Position numbers and translations under genes: made by a program
The notes under the pieces: generated by a model
Told to the model about the DNA's origin: nothing
Databases searched by the model: none
Seen by the model: the letters and a program-made list of their open reading frames with translations, nothing else
In this document: in pieces, positions 49,437 to 59,350 of the stretch
How positions within the stretch are numbered: the first letter of the stretch is position 1
How the letters are laid out: each line of letters begins with the position of its first letter
Origin: Moesziomyces globuligerus
Lineage: Eukaryota; Basidiomycota; Ustilaginomycetes; Ustilaginales; Ustilaginaceae
Assembly: GCA_030849465.1 (NCBI GenBank)
Contig: JARVLF010000020.1
Span: 186,001-250,000, forward strand
Direction of reading: 5' to 3'
Length of the DNA: 64,000 bases

Positions 49437-51174
49437 CGTGCGAGGGAAAGGAAAGCAACCGGGAAGGACTGTGTGTGAGTGAGCAGGAATGGCATTTACG
49501 AGTCGAAGCCGCAAAATGTCGAGCTTCTGCGACCAATTCAGAATACGTGAACCTGGCTGGTAACCAGCCTCGGCGCATCTCGCATGTGCGATGAGATCGG
49601 AGAAAACCCGGATCGCTCGTTCGCCGGGAGGTCTGACGCAAGCGTCGACTGGGCGCGGAAGACGAAGAGGGAGCACGTCGAATAGGGACACTTACGCTAT
49701 GTTGTGTGTGTGATGGGGATGATGTTCCTGGGCAGGATTGAAGCCGAGGATGTTACCGAACGAGATTATATATGACGGATCGACCTGGTCCATGCGGCGA
49801 GACGACCCAGGCGGCGAAACTCCACAGAGAGAAGATTTGGGCTTTGGCAGCAGACGGAATGCGGAAGAAGAACTGCCACTTGGCCAAAGCACACGCGCCC
49901 AACGGCAGGCTCGGGGCGCACGCAGCCTGTTCGCCACCCCTGCAGTCTGGCCTTAGTCGGACACAGCCAAAATGCAGGGGATCGCAAACAGCGCAGCACA
50001 ACACAGTCCAGCGCAGAGCAAAATTGCTTGCTGCGTTTGGTGACAGAAAAGGGCAGATGAGCCAAGCGCAGCGCACTCCTTCCAGACCCCTCGTTTTGCT
50101 ACGGGGCCCGAACCCCCTTATTTTTTTTTTCCTTCTTTTTCGCGCTTTCCTGGTCCAGACAGACATCAGGGGGTGCTTGCTGGCCAGCTTGCGCAGAAGC
50201 CGTCATACGCATTCGAGCCCAAGAGCCCACGGACTCTGGCACTTCCAGCGCGGCTGGGCCAGCGCAGTCCAAGCTTCTCCGTGTCGGCAGATGACTGCGC
50301 ATGGCCGAGCCAAAGCATCGGTGTGCGTCCTCCAATCGTTCTAAGGTGACACGTTGCCTGCGCCACCGTCCGACCATACAAGGTTCACTTGGTGCATCTC
50401 ATGGTGTAGATCAATGGCCAGACTCATCTGGCGACGACAAAGTCCAAGCCCGAGCTGAGATGCTTCCGAAGTACCTGCGACGTGGAAAGGCAGCTCGGCA
50501 CGTTGGCCGTGCACTGACCATGTCATCATCGTTTTGATACCTCCATCTGCCCGTCACAGGCGGTGGCTGTGCTCAAAGACCTACTACGCTCGTGATTCCA
50601 ATCGTCGGCCGGCCAGCTCCTTGCGCAGGTCTGGCGCAGCGAATTCAAAGCCTTGTTCCCGCGCAAATGCGGTTGGCATGATGTTCCCCTAGGTGTGCAC
50701 ACGCCACCGCCAGGCCCCATTAGAGCACAACATTTCTCCACATGTGGAGCTTCGCGGATTTGCCTGTCGATCACGTCACGTCGAGCTCCGATCGGGAACT
50801 GAGATCGGCTGATGAGGGTCCACCTGCCCGATATTCGAAAAGAAGATCAGGGGCATCGGTCAGATTTCATGTCTCGGTTGGACCCTGCGCCGGGCCACAT
50901 GGGCTGGCCAGTCGGTGGGGGCTCAGATTGAACTGAGGTGCCATCCTCAACGTCTCACCGTTCCGACCACCTCGTTGAGTCGCCGTCGTCGGCGCACACA
51001 CATACATTCGGGATCTCAACAGTCGCCTCAGCGTCTGACAAGCTCGCTCGTTCGTATAGACTCAGCCGGTAGAGCTCGCCTGCAGCTGTCGTGTCGCGAC
51101 ACAACGTGCGCTTGCAGAGCTTCCATCCATAGAAACGCCTTTGGTCGAATCGTCGGCGAGCACCTACCGCCATC
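49437..51174. promoter_or_regulatory. 1.7 kb divergent region between cyclophilin and ankyrin gene
   Basis: It holds the cyclophilin promoter (TATA-like element listed separately), a T-rich tract near 50118-50130, and the ankyrin-gene promoter. No coding gene is supported. Confidence 0.45.
49766..49772 (-). promoter_or_regulatory. TATA-like box for cyclophilin
   Basis: TATATAA on the minus strand, about 70 bases upstream of the leader donor at 49695 and 330 bases from the outer start codon. This spacing suits a leader that is then spliced. Confidence 0.4.
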
Positions 51175-53286
51175 ATGCCAGCATCGATGCAAGCTCCGCT
51201 CGCGGTACTGTCGGCCAGGCACGACCTGCATACCAGTCTGGGCTCCAGCGCCCGTCTCAAGGCGAATGGGCTCCCCACAAATGCCTTACCATTGCCGATC
51301 GCCGGGCCCTCGACGCTGTCCAGAACCACGCTGAGCCAACGCTTCCGCCGCGCCATCCAGCAGGGAGATCTCTCCGCTGCTCAGCGAGTAGCTGCACGCG
51401 CGTTCGAGCTTCAGTCTCTGCCCCGTCATATCGAGAGCCAGTCCTCCGGACTCGCTGAACGCACCAGCCCTCCACCACCGCGAGCAGCACTTCGCGCAGC
51501 CGAGGCGCAGCGTCCCTCCTCCTCGCAGCCCTTCGATGTTCGCAACATCGAGCCGGCATCAGAGCATAGCGCTCTCACCAGACATCACCACCATCACCGC
51601 AAGTACAGTCTGGCCATCCACGAAGAGTCGCGCACGGACCCCCACCGCGATGGCGATGCGAGCATCGTCATCGCCATCAAGAACAATGCCGACGTCGAGC
51701 TCGTCCGCTGGCTCATCGAGATGGGCCACGAGCAGAGAGCTCCTAGCATCGATGCGGAGGGCAACACCGTGCTGCACCTTGCTACGCTCTACGACCGGTC
51801 CGACATCATCTATGCGTACTCGACCTACTCCACCAGCCATCTAGCCTCGACGCTCGCGGATCTGATCGACGCCGAAACGCCTCACGAGCGGCGCACCGCA
51901 CTTCACTTGGCGTGCATTCGTGGCTACGATGACGTGGCCCGTCAGCTGCTCGATCTAGGCGCGGATGTCGATCTGCAGGATCGCGCGGGCAACACGGCCC
52001 TCCACTTTGCCTCAGCCTGGGGCCATCTGTCGCTCGTGCAGCTACTGATCGAACGCGGTTGCTCTCTGGCGGTGCAGAACGCCGAGGGCTCGACGGCTTC
52101 GGACTACGCCTTCTCCCACGTCGTCAAGACTTCGCTAGAGTCTCTTGGTCGAGCCCGTCATGAGAGCCGCAAGAAGACACGGCGTGCTGTGGCCAACCCT
52201 GCGCCCTCGTCGCTCCGATCGGGAGTGGCGAGCACGGCATCCGCACAGTCGGAAGAGTGGGGTGCGATGGAGAAGCAAGGACGTACCCGCCCCTTCCCAT
52301 CTTTCCTGTCTCGCAACGGCTCGAATGGTGGTGGGACGAGGAGCACTGGGACTACGCCGATTAGGACGATGTTCGCGGACAGTGCGAACGACGCCTCGGA
52401 GATGTACGACGACTGGGATCCCGAGAAAACGTTCGCCCAGCCGGGGCAAGATCTTTTCCCTAGCGGACGAGCCGCCTTGTCGTCGCCACCAGCGAACAGG
52501 GTAGCGAGTCCGGCGACGTTTTCCACGCCTGGCCGACCGTCGGTGGACCTGTACAGCGAGGTGCTCAACCACTCGCCTCCAGTCTCGCAAGCCTCGATGG
52601 CTTCGAAGCCGTCGTGGAGTAGCGGCACGCATGCGCCCGCGTTTCCACCGCGACAGCTGGCGCAGTCTCCGCCGTCGCTGGTAGCGTCCAAGTTGGTGAG
52701 GTCGCCAGACGAGATGATGGTGCCGTCCCATTCGCAGAGGGGCCTGTTGCCGCACCATTCGTCGGATGCGGACCTGCGGCGCCAGCACTCGCCGAAGCTC
52801 GCTCCGATCCGGCGAAGTCCGAGTCCGAGCTACCTGAACGCGGCGAGTGCGGGGGCGTCAGCGGACAAGGTCAAGATGCAGGACGCGGCGGCCATGTCGC
52901 TGTTCCGCAGCACGACGCCGCAGCCGACGCATGTGCCGGGCAGGATCGAAACGCCGCCGCTGGGATATACGGGTGCGAATGAGAGTCCGCTGCTGCTTGC
53001 GCACAGACCGAGCAAGGGCAGCATCAGATCACCACTCCCGACCGACGGCAGCGGCGTACGGACGGAGAAGGCCAGCGAGGGGCCGCCGCTGTTGGCGCCC
53101 ATCGCTACGTTGCCGCAAGCACGTGGCAATGGCGAGGATGCGAATGGCGGCAGCGCTACGGAGACCGAGGCCGAGGCGAGGACAGGACGGGCTGCGGGGC
53201 AGGGAGTGTCGTACGACTCCGCGAGCTGGAGGCGCGATTCGAGTCCCACGACTCCGCGGCCCGACGACCGCGATACGTTCGGATGA
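51175..53286 (+). CDS. Ankyrin-repeat protein resembling TORC2 subunit Avo2
   Basis: A 703-residue intronless protein. After a short N-terminal region comes LSQRFRRAIQQGDLSAAQRV, which parallels the start of yeast Avo2 (LRKAIIEGNLSLAKRL type). Ankyrin repeats run from about residue 159 to 320: DASIVIAIKNNADVELVRWL, GNTVLHLATLYDRSDII, RRTALHLACIRGYDDVARQL, GNTALHFASAWGHLSLVQLL and GSTASDYAFSHVVKTSLESL. The second half is Ser/Pro-rich and disordered with basic-Ser motifs. Avo2 is an accessory subunit of TOR complex 2 at the plasma membrane. The ankyrin call is firm; the Avo2 link rests on repeat layout and the N-terminal helix and remains tentative. A His run (HHHHH) sits just before the repeats. 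Confidence 0.88.
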   Translation: MPASMQAPLAVLSARHDLHTSLGSSARLKANGLPTNALPLPIAGPSTLSRTTLSQRFRRAIQQGDLSAAQRVAARAFELQSLPRHIESQSSGLAERTSPPPPRAALRAAEAQRPSSSQPFDVRNIEPASEHSALTRHHHHHRKYSLAIHEESRTDPHRDGDASIVIAIKNNADVELVRWLIEMGHEQRAPSIDAEGNTVLHLATLYDRSDIIYAYSTYSTSHLASTLADLIDAETPHERRTALHLACIRGYDDVARQLLDLGADVDLQDRAGNTALHFASAWGHLSLVQLLIERGCSLAVQNAEGSTASDYAFSHVVKTSLESLGRARHESRKKTRRAVANPAPSSLRSGVASTASAQSEEWGAMEKQGRTRPFPSFLSRNGSNGGGTRSTGTTPIRTMFADSANDASEMYDDWDPEKTFAQPGQDLFPSGRAALSSPPANRVASPATFSTPGRPSVDLYSEVLNHSPPVSQASMASKPSWSSGTHAPAFPPRQLAQSPPSLVASKLVRSPDEMMVPSHSQRGLLPHHSSDADLRRQHSPKLAPIRRSPSPSYLNAASAGASADKVKMQDAAAMSLFRSTTPQPTHVPGRIETPPLGYTGANESPLLLAHRPSKGSIRSPLPTDGSGVRTEKASEGPPLLAPIATLPQARGNGEDANGGSATETEAEARTGRAAGQGVSYDSASWRRDSSPTTPRPDDRDTFG

Positions 53287-53543
53287 TATGGCTACACCCT
53301 CGCAACGATCCAACATGTGACCGGAAGGGTTCTCGCGGCTGATATGGGGGGATACCCGCGGCAAAACACGCGCACGGCGGCTACCTGACCGGGCCTGGAC
53401 GCGACGCAGCGCTCGAAATCTTGCCGGGCCAAAACGCGGGCCTTTTCGCGCGTCTGACAGCCGTGCACTCGTTGGCAGCTCGCTTGCATCTCTGCACAAG
53501 CGCGGGCTTCCACGCACCACCGCACCACCTGACCCTCACGCTC

Positions 53544-53587
53544 CGGGCCTTTTCCTGGGCCTTTCCTGGGCCTTTCCTGGGCCTTTT
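53544..53587. repeat. 11-bp tandem repeat TTTCCTGGGCC
   Basis: Three to four near-perfect copies of an 11-base unit about 500 bases upstream of the IDO start codon. Confidence 0.8.
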
Positions 53588-53956
53588 CGACATCCACCAT
53601 GCTGGTCCCAACAAGCGCTCCGCTTGGCATCACCCCGCCGGACCAATCAGACTGCACGCAATACAGCGCAGACCACGTCGTACAGAGCGGTTCCCTCATA
53701 AGCCAGAGTGTTTGAGCGTCTTTGCGAAAGCACGGAGAGACGCTGCCGAAGAGAATGAGTGTATGCGGTGAGCGTTCGCGGCCTTATCGCCGTGTTGGAT
53801 GTCAGGTGCCCCGCTGGGGCGTGCCGAAGCAGTGGCACCAGAAGAAGCCTCCTGCATCCTGTGGCGCCCAGCCGCAATAGTCTTTCGAGACGCCCCTTCC
53901 CCCTCCCCCTGGGCTTTCCCTTTGTGGCAGCTCCTCGCTTTCCCGTGGTCCTCCCT

Positions 53957-53962
53957 TATAAA
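53957..53962 (+). promoter_or_regulatory. TATA box of the IDO gene
   Basis: TATAAA 128-133 bases upstream of the ATG at 54090, followed by a C/T-rich leader, as in many regulated fungal promoters. Confidence 0.5.
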
Positions 53963-54089
53963 CCTGTACACATACGTCCAGCATCTTCGCAACCTCCCAT
54001 CTATCCACCCTTCGCAGCACGCTCGCTGGCCTATCCCATCTAATTTGCTATTGACTCTTTCCGCCGTTCTCAAACCTCCGCAATCAGTC

Positions 54090-55844
54090 ATGCTTCCCGC
54101 CATGCGCAGCCGCACGCTGCGGCAGGCCGCTTCTGCCGCCTCGCCGCGCACGCACCTTACGCAGCTCGGTGTCCCGGGCCGTCGCACGTTTGCGCAGGTC
54201 TCTGACGCTGCTGCTGTCGCCGGCAAATCGGGCTCCGCTGCCGACGTCGAGCCTTACCTCCTAGAGGAGCTGCCCGCCGTCCAGGCTGGCGATAAGGACG
54301 CCATCTCCAAGATGCCTCCATTTGTCATCTCGCGCGAGCGCGGCTTCCTCCCGCGCGAGGACCCGATGGTCAAGATGCCCGAAGCCTTCTCCGGCCTCTC
54401 GTCGCTGCTGGACCGCATGACGATCCACCAGCCCGCCGATGCCAACGGTCACCGCGCCACGGGTCTCCTCGGCACTGGCGACTTTGGCGCTGCGGTCCTC
54501 GACGAACTCCACCCGGATGGCAAGGAGGCCAAGGCGGTCGATGCTGCTATCGAGAGCGGCAACTCGCACCTTCTCGCTGCGCTCTTCCGCGACTACTGCT
54601 TTGCCACCTCGGCCTACCTGCTCGAGCCCGTCGACCGGGCTTACCGCGAGACGGGCTTCTACACCCAGGGCCGCAACGTGCTCCCCCGCCAGCTGGCCGT
54701 ACCGCTCAAGAAGCTCGCGGATAAGCTGGGTCACTTCCCTTACATGGAGTACGCGTCGTCGTATGCGCTCGTCAACTACCTCTGCAAGGACCCCAACTAC
54801 CAGGGCAATGCTGGCAAGTATTCGTTCGACAACATGGAGCTGATTCGCTCCTTCGAGGACGCCTCGGGCTCGGAGCGAGGCTTCATCCTCGTCCACGTCG
54901 AGATGGTCAGCTACACGGGCAAGCTCGTCTCGGCCACCGAGGATGCGCTGCGCGCCTGTGCTGCCAAGGACGTGGCTGCGTTCGAGGATGCTTTCGAGCG
55001 CCTGCTCGTGACCTACCGAAAGATCAACGAGTCGATGGAGACCATGTGGGCTCGATCGCTCCCTGCCGACTATCTCAAGTACCGCAGCTTCATCTTCGGC
55101 ACGGGTCCCAAGAAGATGAATGCCATGTTCCCCGAGGGCGTTGTCTACGAAGGCGTATCCGAAGAGCCGCAGTTCTACCGTGGAGAATCGGGCGCTAACG
55201 ACTCGATCGTCCCTACCGGTGACAACCTGCTCGAGATCACGGCGCACATGCCCAACAACGACCTCACCAAGACGCTCCGCGACTTCCGCAGCTACCGTCC
55301 CAAGAACCAGCGCGAGTTCCTCCAGCAGCTCGAAGCACGTGCTACGCTTGCCGGCGTCCGCGGCTTCGCCATGAGTGCCAGCCCCAGAGCCAAGGCACTG
55401 TACGTGCTGATGGTGGACCAGATCCGCGAGTTCCGTAACCGTCACTGGATGTTCACCAAGTCGTACATCATCCAGCGCACCACCTACGACATCGCCACTG
55501 GCGGTAGTCCCATTCTGCAGTACCTGCCCAACAACCTCGCCACCGTCCTCAAGGTGCTCGAGGAGAGCTTTGACGAACTCACCCCCGCCGACCACCAGGC
55601 GCTGGGCAACAACGCCAACAAGCAGCACCGCATCTCGAACGTCGAACTCCTCGAGAGCGTCACTGCGGCTGGAAAGCGCGCGGGTGCCCAGAGGAGGATG
55701 CTCGAGCGCGAGGTCGCAGAGCTCATCGCCGAAAAGGAAAAGCGCATCCAGAGCCTCGGCGGAGACCAGGAGAAGGGCAGAGGCATGCTCGGCGAGCCCA
55801 AGTCCATGAAGCGTGGCGCAGTTGGCTGCGACGGCGTCGGCTAG
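54090..55844 (+). CDS. Indoleamine 2,3-dioxygenase family protein with presequence-like N-terminus
   Basis: A 584-residue protein. I chose the ATG at 54090 because it opens MLPAMRSRTLRQAASAASPR, an Arg/Ala/Ser-rich stretch without acidic residues that resembles a mitochondrial presequence (to about residue 35). The IDO domain follows: FVISRERGFLPREDP, FGTGPKKMNAMFPEGVVYEG, FYRGESGANDSIVPTGDNLL, FRSYRPKNQREFLQQLE, and FRNRHWMFTKSYII, with His452 as the expected proximal heme ligand. The family oxidises tryptophan to N-formylkynurenine, the first step toward NAD (Bna2 in yeast). Basidiomycetes carry several IDO types, some with weak activity, so true Bna2 function is not certain. The usual IDO is about 400-450 residues; this one is longer at both ends. 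Confidence 0.9.
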   Translation: MLPAMRSRTLRQAASAASPRTHLTQLGVPGRRTFAQVSDAAAVAGKSGSAADVEPYLLEELPAVQAGDKDAISKMPPFVISRERGFLPREDPMVKMPEAFSGLSSLLDRMTIHQPADANGHRATGLLGTGDFGAAVLDELHPDGKEAKAVDAAIESGNSHLLAALFRDYCFATSAYLLEPVDRAYRETGFYTQGRNVLPRQLAVPLKKLADKLGHFPYMEYASSYALVNYLCKDPNYQGNAGKYSFDNMELIRSFEDASGSERGFILVHVEMVSYTGKLVSATEDALRACAAKDVAAFEDAFERLLVTYRKINESMETMWARSLPADYLKYRSFIFGTGPKKMNAMFPEGVVYEGVSEEPQFYRGESGANDSIVPTGDNLLEITAHMPNNDLTKTLRDFRSYRPKNQREFLQQLEARATLAGVRGFAMSASPRAKALYVLMVDQIREFRNRHWMFTKSYIIQRTTYDIATGGSPILQYLPNNLATVLKVLEESFDELTPADHQALGNNANKQHRISNVELLESVTAAGKRAGAQRRMLEREVAELIAEKEKRIQSLGGDQEKGRGMLGEPKSMKRGAVGCDGVG

Positions 55845-56419
55845 ATTCGCCCATTCCCACAAGGCGCTGTGGTAAAGCCCACAGACGCCTTCAGGTGCGC
55901 CAGGCGCACTCACTTCCCGGCCGCCCCTGACTCGTTTCCCCCATCCGTTCTCATCCGCACGCGAAGCGCCCCTCGAAACGACGTTCAACACCGTCCTCAC
56001 GTCTCGGTCCAACCCCTTCTCGCACTTGCTCAACCAACACACCGCGTGCGTGTTCCTCCTCGTGAATCCAGATTTGATCTCGATCTCTATTCTTCCATGT
56101 GTGTAGAAGTGTGTTATTCTGTTGAGGATCTATGATTATCATCAGCGGATATGAAGGGCCGTTGAGGCCGTGGCAATGCATCGTGACGTAGAGATTGGGG
56201 AACGGTGACAGGAAGGAGCGGAAGAGAACAACTTGCGGAACACAGCGACGGAGGTTTCTATGTTGAATAAGCAATGGTATCGATGCCAAATAAAGTTAAG
56301 GCGGGAAACGTGGATCGAAGGCAGGGCTGGCCGTTGAGGCCTTTCGTGCCAGTTGTGTGATTGGATAGCCAGGATCGAACGGAATGCAGTCCTTTTAGGG
56401 GTGACGTGATGGTCCAGGG
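55845..56419. other. Convergent 3' region between IDO and PABA synthase
   Basis: About 575 bases between stop codons. It is more A/T-rich than its flanks, for example near 56105-56150 and 56260-56300, as expected of 3' UTRs. No gene is seen. Confidence 0.45.
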
Positions 56420-59350
56420 TCAAAGGTCAATGGTGGCGAGGGCGGTGACTTTGTCGAGCACCTCCTGCCATTCCTGTCTCGCTTCGGATAGATATGTGAT
56501 GGCGCCTCCGGCGCCGATGGAGACGTCGTCGCCATTCGCCACGAGCGTGCGGATGACGACCGAGAAGTCCGCGGCGCCATCCACGCCTAGCCAGCCGAGC
56601 GCCCCCGAGTAGATACCCCTGCGGGCCCTCAGGTCGTCGTCACGCTCGGCATCGGCGAGGTTGAGTTCGAGGCGCTCGAGGAGCTGGACACTCCGGCGTT
56701 TCGGTGCGCCCGTCATGCTGCCCGGCGGGAAGCATCTGCGGATCGCCTCGGTCGTACCCACGGAATTCTTGAGCTTGCCCGTCACGGTGGTGACGAGCTG
56801 GTGCACGGTCTCGTACGACTCGACCTGCATGAGCTTGGGCACAGCGACGCTGTCCGAGTGGCAGAAGGAGAACAGATCCGCACGGATTAGATCGACGATC
56901 ATCAGATTTTCTGCACGCTCCTTGACGTCTGCCGAGAGTTTGGCGCGCCGCGCCTCGTCCTGCGCCTCGCGCCACTTGCGCTTGACCAGCTCCTGTGCCG
57001 CATCTCCCGCTCCGGCTTGCATATCCTGCTCGCCGGGCGCGTAGCCGGCTCGTGCAAGCGTACCCTTGATCGGCTTCATCTCCACCTGCCCGTCTGCCGT
57101 GATGCGCATGAAGCGCTCGGGGCTCGTGCTGAGAATTGCCCGTCCACGCTGTCGGCTCCCGCTCGGGTGGGACAGCGAAGGAAGGCGGAGGAAGGCCGAG
57201 TACGGCGCTGGGTTGCGCGCGCGAAGCTTGCAGTACAGGCCAAAGTGATCCGTATCGGTGTTTTCGGGCAGTGACGAGAGCGGCGGCAGGCAGCCCTGAA
57301 ACTGGTTGGTCATGCAAAGCTCGTAGCTCTCGCCCGCGGCGATCAGCTCGCGTGCCGATTCAATCTGGTCCAGGTAGTCTTCCGCCAGCATGCGCGGTCG
57401 AAGCGGCGGCATGGCCTCGCGGAAAGCTGAGCTGTCGGGCACTCCGATTGAAGCACTCGACGCACAGGATGCGTCCCAGGCTCCTTCGAGCACTTTGTCC
57501 ATCCATGACTCGGCCTCTGCCCTGTCCAAACCCCATGAGGACCAGCTCTTGCCGTCTGCTTGAAGGCATTCAAGACGGTCCGTCACCCGCCCAAATGGTC
57601 CGGAGGGAAGCGACGGCAGCTGAGCTGTCTCGACCAAAGCGAATGCAATCCACTGCCGCAGATGATGATCGAAGGCCAGCACTCTTGGGCAGAAGAGAAA
57701 CTCGGCATCGAAATCGTCCACTTTGCGGCCGCTGGGCGCGCGTGTCTCGAGCTGCAGGCTCTCGTTTTTCATCTCGTAGCCCCAGTATCCGCTGAACCCC
57801 GCTTGAAAGATGACGCCGCGCTGATCTTGGTCAAGGAGCGAATCCGAGACGGAAAGGTCGATGGACGAACGCAGCTCGCGCTGCAAAGCGTCCATGAACG
57901 ACCAGAGCGTATGAGAGCGAGATTTATCTCCATCACAACTTGACAGCTGGATAGATGAGCCACTTCGTTCGTCGCCAGAGACGGTCACAGCATCACTGCC
58001 ATCCTTGTAGGATAGCACAAAGGAGGGGAGTGCCATGAAAGAATAGCGGCTGTGCGGATCCTTATGCCTGGCGCTGTCGAGCCAGACTGCGCCCGCCGGA
58101 CTGTCTCGGCGGAAGAAGCGGTCGAAGATGCGGACCATGTCGGGCGTGCAGTCGGAAGTGAGAGATCGTGAGCGACGCGCCAGAAGCGTCAAAGCGGCGG
58201 GCTGGGAGGTTGTTTTCTGGTCGGGGACGATCGCCGTGTTTGGCGCATCGCTGGCAAGGCAGCGCTCACCGGCGAGCGCAATGTGAGTTGGGAGGGTGAG
58301 GTCGGCATTGCTCCAAGCTTTGATCCTTGTGCGTGCCTCCTCGGCTGCTAGCGTGTCCTGTCCTTCCGAGGCCTGCTGCCAGAACTGTCGGACTCCGTCC
58401 AAGAAGTTGTTCATGATCGTGTGCCCCCATACAGATTCGATGCTTTCAGGGTGGAACTGAACGCCGTGGAAAGGCAACGTCTTGTGTTGCAGTGCCATGA
58501 TCGCCGGAGACGCCGATGTCAAGTCCGGGGCGAGGGCGCTGTCCATGTCTGGACCATCGCTGATGCTCGTCGCGTCGGAAAGGACCAGCTCGCCGACGTC
58601 TGAGAGCTGTTCGGAGCCACCACGAGACGACATGGGAACCGTCGACGGCGAGCGACTGAGATTCGCAACATCGCGGTGCTTGAATGGCGCGACAGAATCG
58701 GGCGTCGCGCCAAGTGATGCGGGCGCAGCTCGCTTCTTGGTGTTGCCCGGCCGCGGAGGAGGCGCGGTCGAGACCTGATCGTAGCTCCAAGCGGTGACCT
58801 CGAGACAGTCAGGCAGCGTGTCTACATCGACCACCAAGCTATTGTAGCGCACCACGAGGCAGTCCTGTGGCACGCCCTCCAGGATGGATGGGGCATTCCG
58901 CTGGTCAGAGAGCTTGGAGATCTTGAGCCTGCTCTGCAGGCCGTGCCTGACACTGATAGCACGGGTGACTTGACCGCCGAAGGCGACGGCCAGACCCTGG
59001 TGGCCAAGGCAGACGCCCAGGACGGGAAGGTTCAAACGAGGATCCTTGAGGAGGGTCTCTGCTGCTCCAAAATCAGCTGCCTTATCTGGGCTGCCCGGGC
59101 CCGGCGATAGGATGACTGCATCAATGTGGGGCCTGACAAGCTTGAGAAAAGCGTCGGGTGCTAGGAGCGGGTGCGTGTGAGGTAGGACGACCACCCGTTG
59201 CGCGATCCTGAGCGTAAGCTCTTCCCGATTCTGAGGACGAATGTCGCGCGATGCATCGGAGATGTCCGCGGGATGCAACAGCGACAACAGGTTGAGCGTG
59301 TAAGAGTCGAAATGATCCACGATGAGGATCCGGGGAAGCAGGAGGGACAT
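56420..59350 (-). CDS. Bifunctional 4-amino-4-deoxychorismate (PABA) synthase
   Basis: A 976-residue fusion of glutaminase (PabA-like) and chorismate-binding (PabB-like) parts, as in yeast Abz1. Glutaminase: ILIVDHFDSYTLNLLSLL, VILSPGPGSPD, the Cys nucleophile in LPVLGVCLGHQGLAVAFGG and the His-Glu pair in FHGVQFHPESIES. An extra insert of about 100 residues separates HGLQSRLK from that His-Glu region. Synthase half: SRYSFMALPSFVLSYKDG, GYWGYEMKNE, SYELCMTNQFQGCLPPL, STSPERFMRI, MKPIKGTLARAGY (PIKGT, typical of aminodeoxychorismate rather than anthranilate synthase), LMIVDLIRADLFSFC, FPPGSMTGAPKRRSVQLLE and GIYSGALGWLGVDG. It makes the precursor of p-aminobenzoate for folate in the cytosol. 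Confidence 0.95.
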   Translation of the reverse strand: MSLLLPRILIVDHFDSYTLNLLSLLHPADISDASRDIRPQNREELTLRIAQRVVVLPHTHPLLAPDAFLKLVRPHIDAVILSPGPGSPDKAADFGAAETLLKDPRLNLPVLGVCLGHQGLAVAFGGQVTRAISVRHGLQSRLKISKLSDQRNAPSILEGVPQDCLVVRYNSLVVDVDTLPDCLEVTAWSYDQVSTAPPPRPGNTKKRAAPASLGATPDSVAPFKHRDVANLSRSPSTVPMSSRGGSEQLSDVGELVLSDATSISDGPDMDSALAPDLTSASPAIMALQHKTLPFHGVQFHPESIESVWGHTIMNNFLDGVRQFWQQASEGQDTLAAEEARTRIKAWSNADLTLPTHIALAGERCLASDAPNTAIVPDQKTTSQPAALTLLARRSRSLTSDCTPDMVRIFDRFFRRDSPAGAVWLDSARHKDPHSRYSFMALPSFVLSYKDGSDAVTVSGDERSGSSIQLSSCDGDKSRSHTLWSFMDALQRELRSSIDLSVSDSLLDQDQRGVIFQAGFSGYWGYEMKNESLQLETRAPSGRKVDDFDAEFLFCPRVLAFDHHLRQWIAFALVETAQLPSLPSGPFGRVTDRLECLQADGKSWSSWGLDRAEAESWMDKVLEGAWDASCASSASIGVPDSSAFREAMPPLRPRMLAEDYLDQIESARELIAAGESYELCMTNQFQGCLPPLSSLPENTDTDHFGLYCKLRARNPAPYSAFLRLPSLSHPSGSRQRGRAILSTSPERFMRITADGQVEMKPIKGTLARAGYAPGEQDMQAGAGDAAQELVKRKWREAQDEARRAKLSADVKERAENLMIVDLIRADLFSFCHSDSVAVPKLMQVESYETVHQLVTTVTGKLKNSVGTTEAIRRCFPPGSMTGAPKRRSVQLLERLELNLADAERDDDLRARRGIYSGALGWLGVDGAADFSVVIRTLVANGDDVSIGAGGAITYLSEARQEWQEVLDKVTALATIDL

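Larger units (their letters stand above)
53287..54089. promoter_or_regulatory. Upstream region of the IDO gene
   Basis: About 800 bases between tandem plus-strand genes. It holds a TTTCCTGGGCC repeat at 53544-53587 and a TATAAA box at 53957-53962. The IDO frame stays open upstream to 53799, but that part has no presequence or domain features and contains the TATA box, so it is leader. Confidence 0.5.

Noticed and set aside
54261..56042. 593-codon open frame antisense to the IDO gene
   Set aside because: Shadow frame caused by codon bias; the IDO domain is unambiguous on the plus strand.
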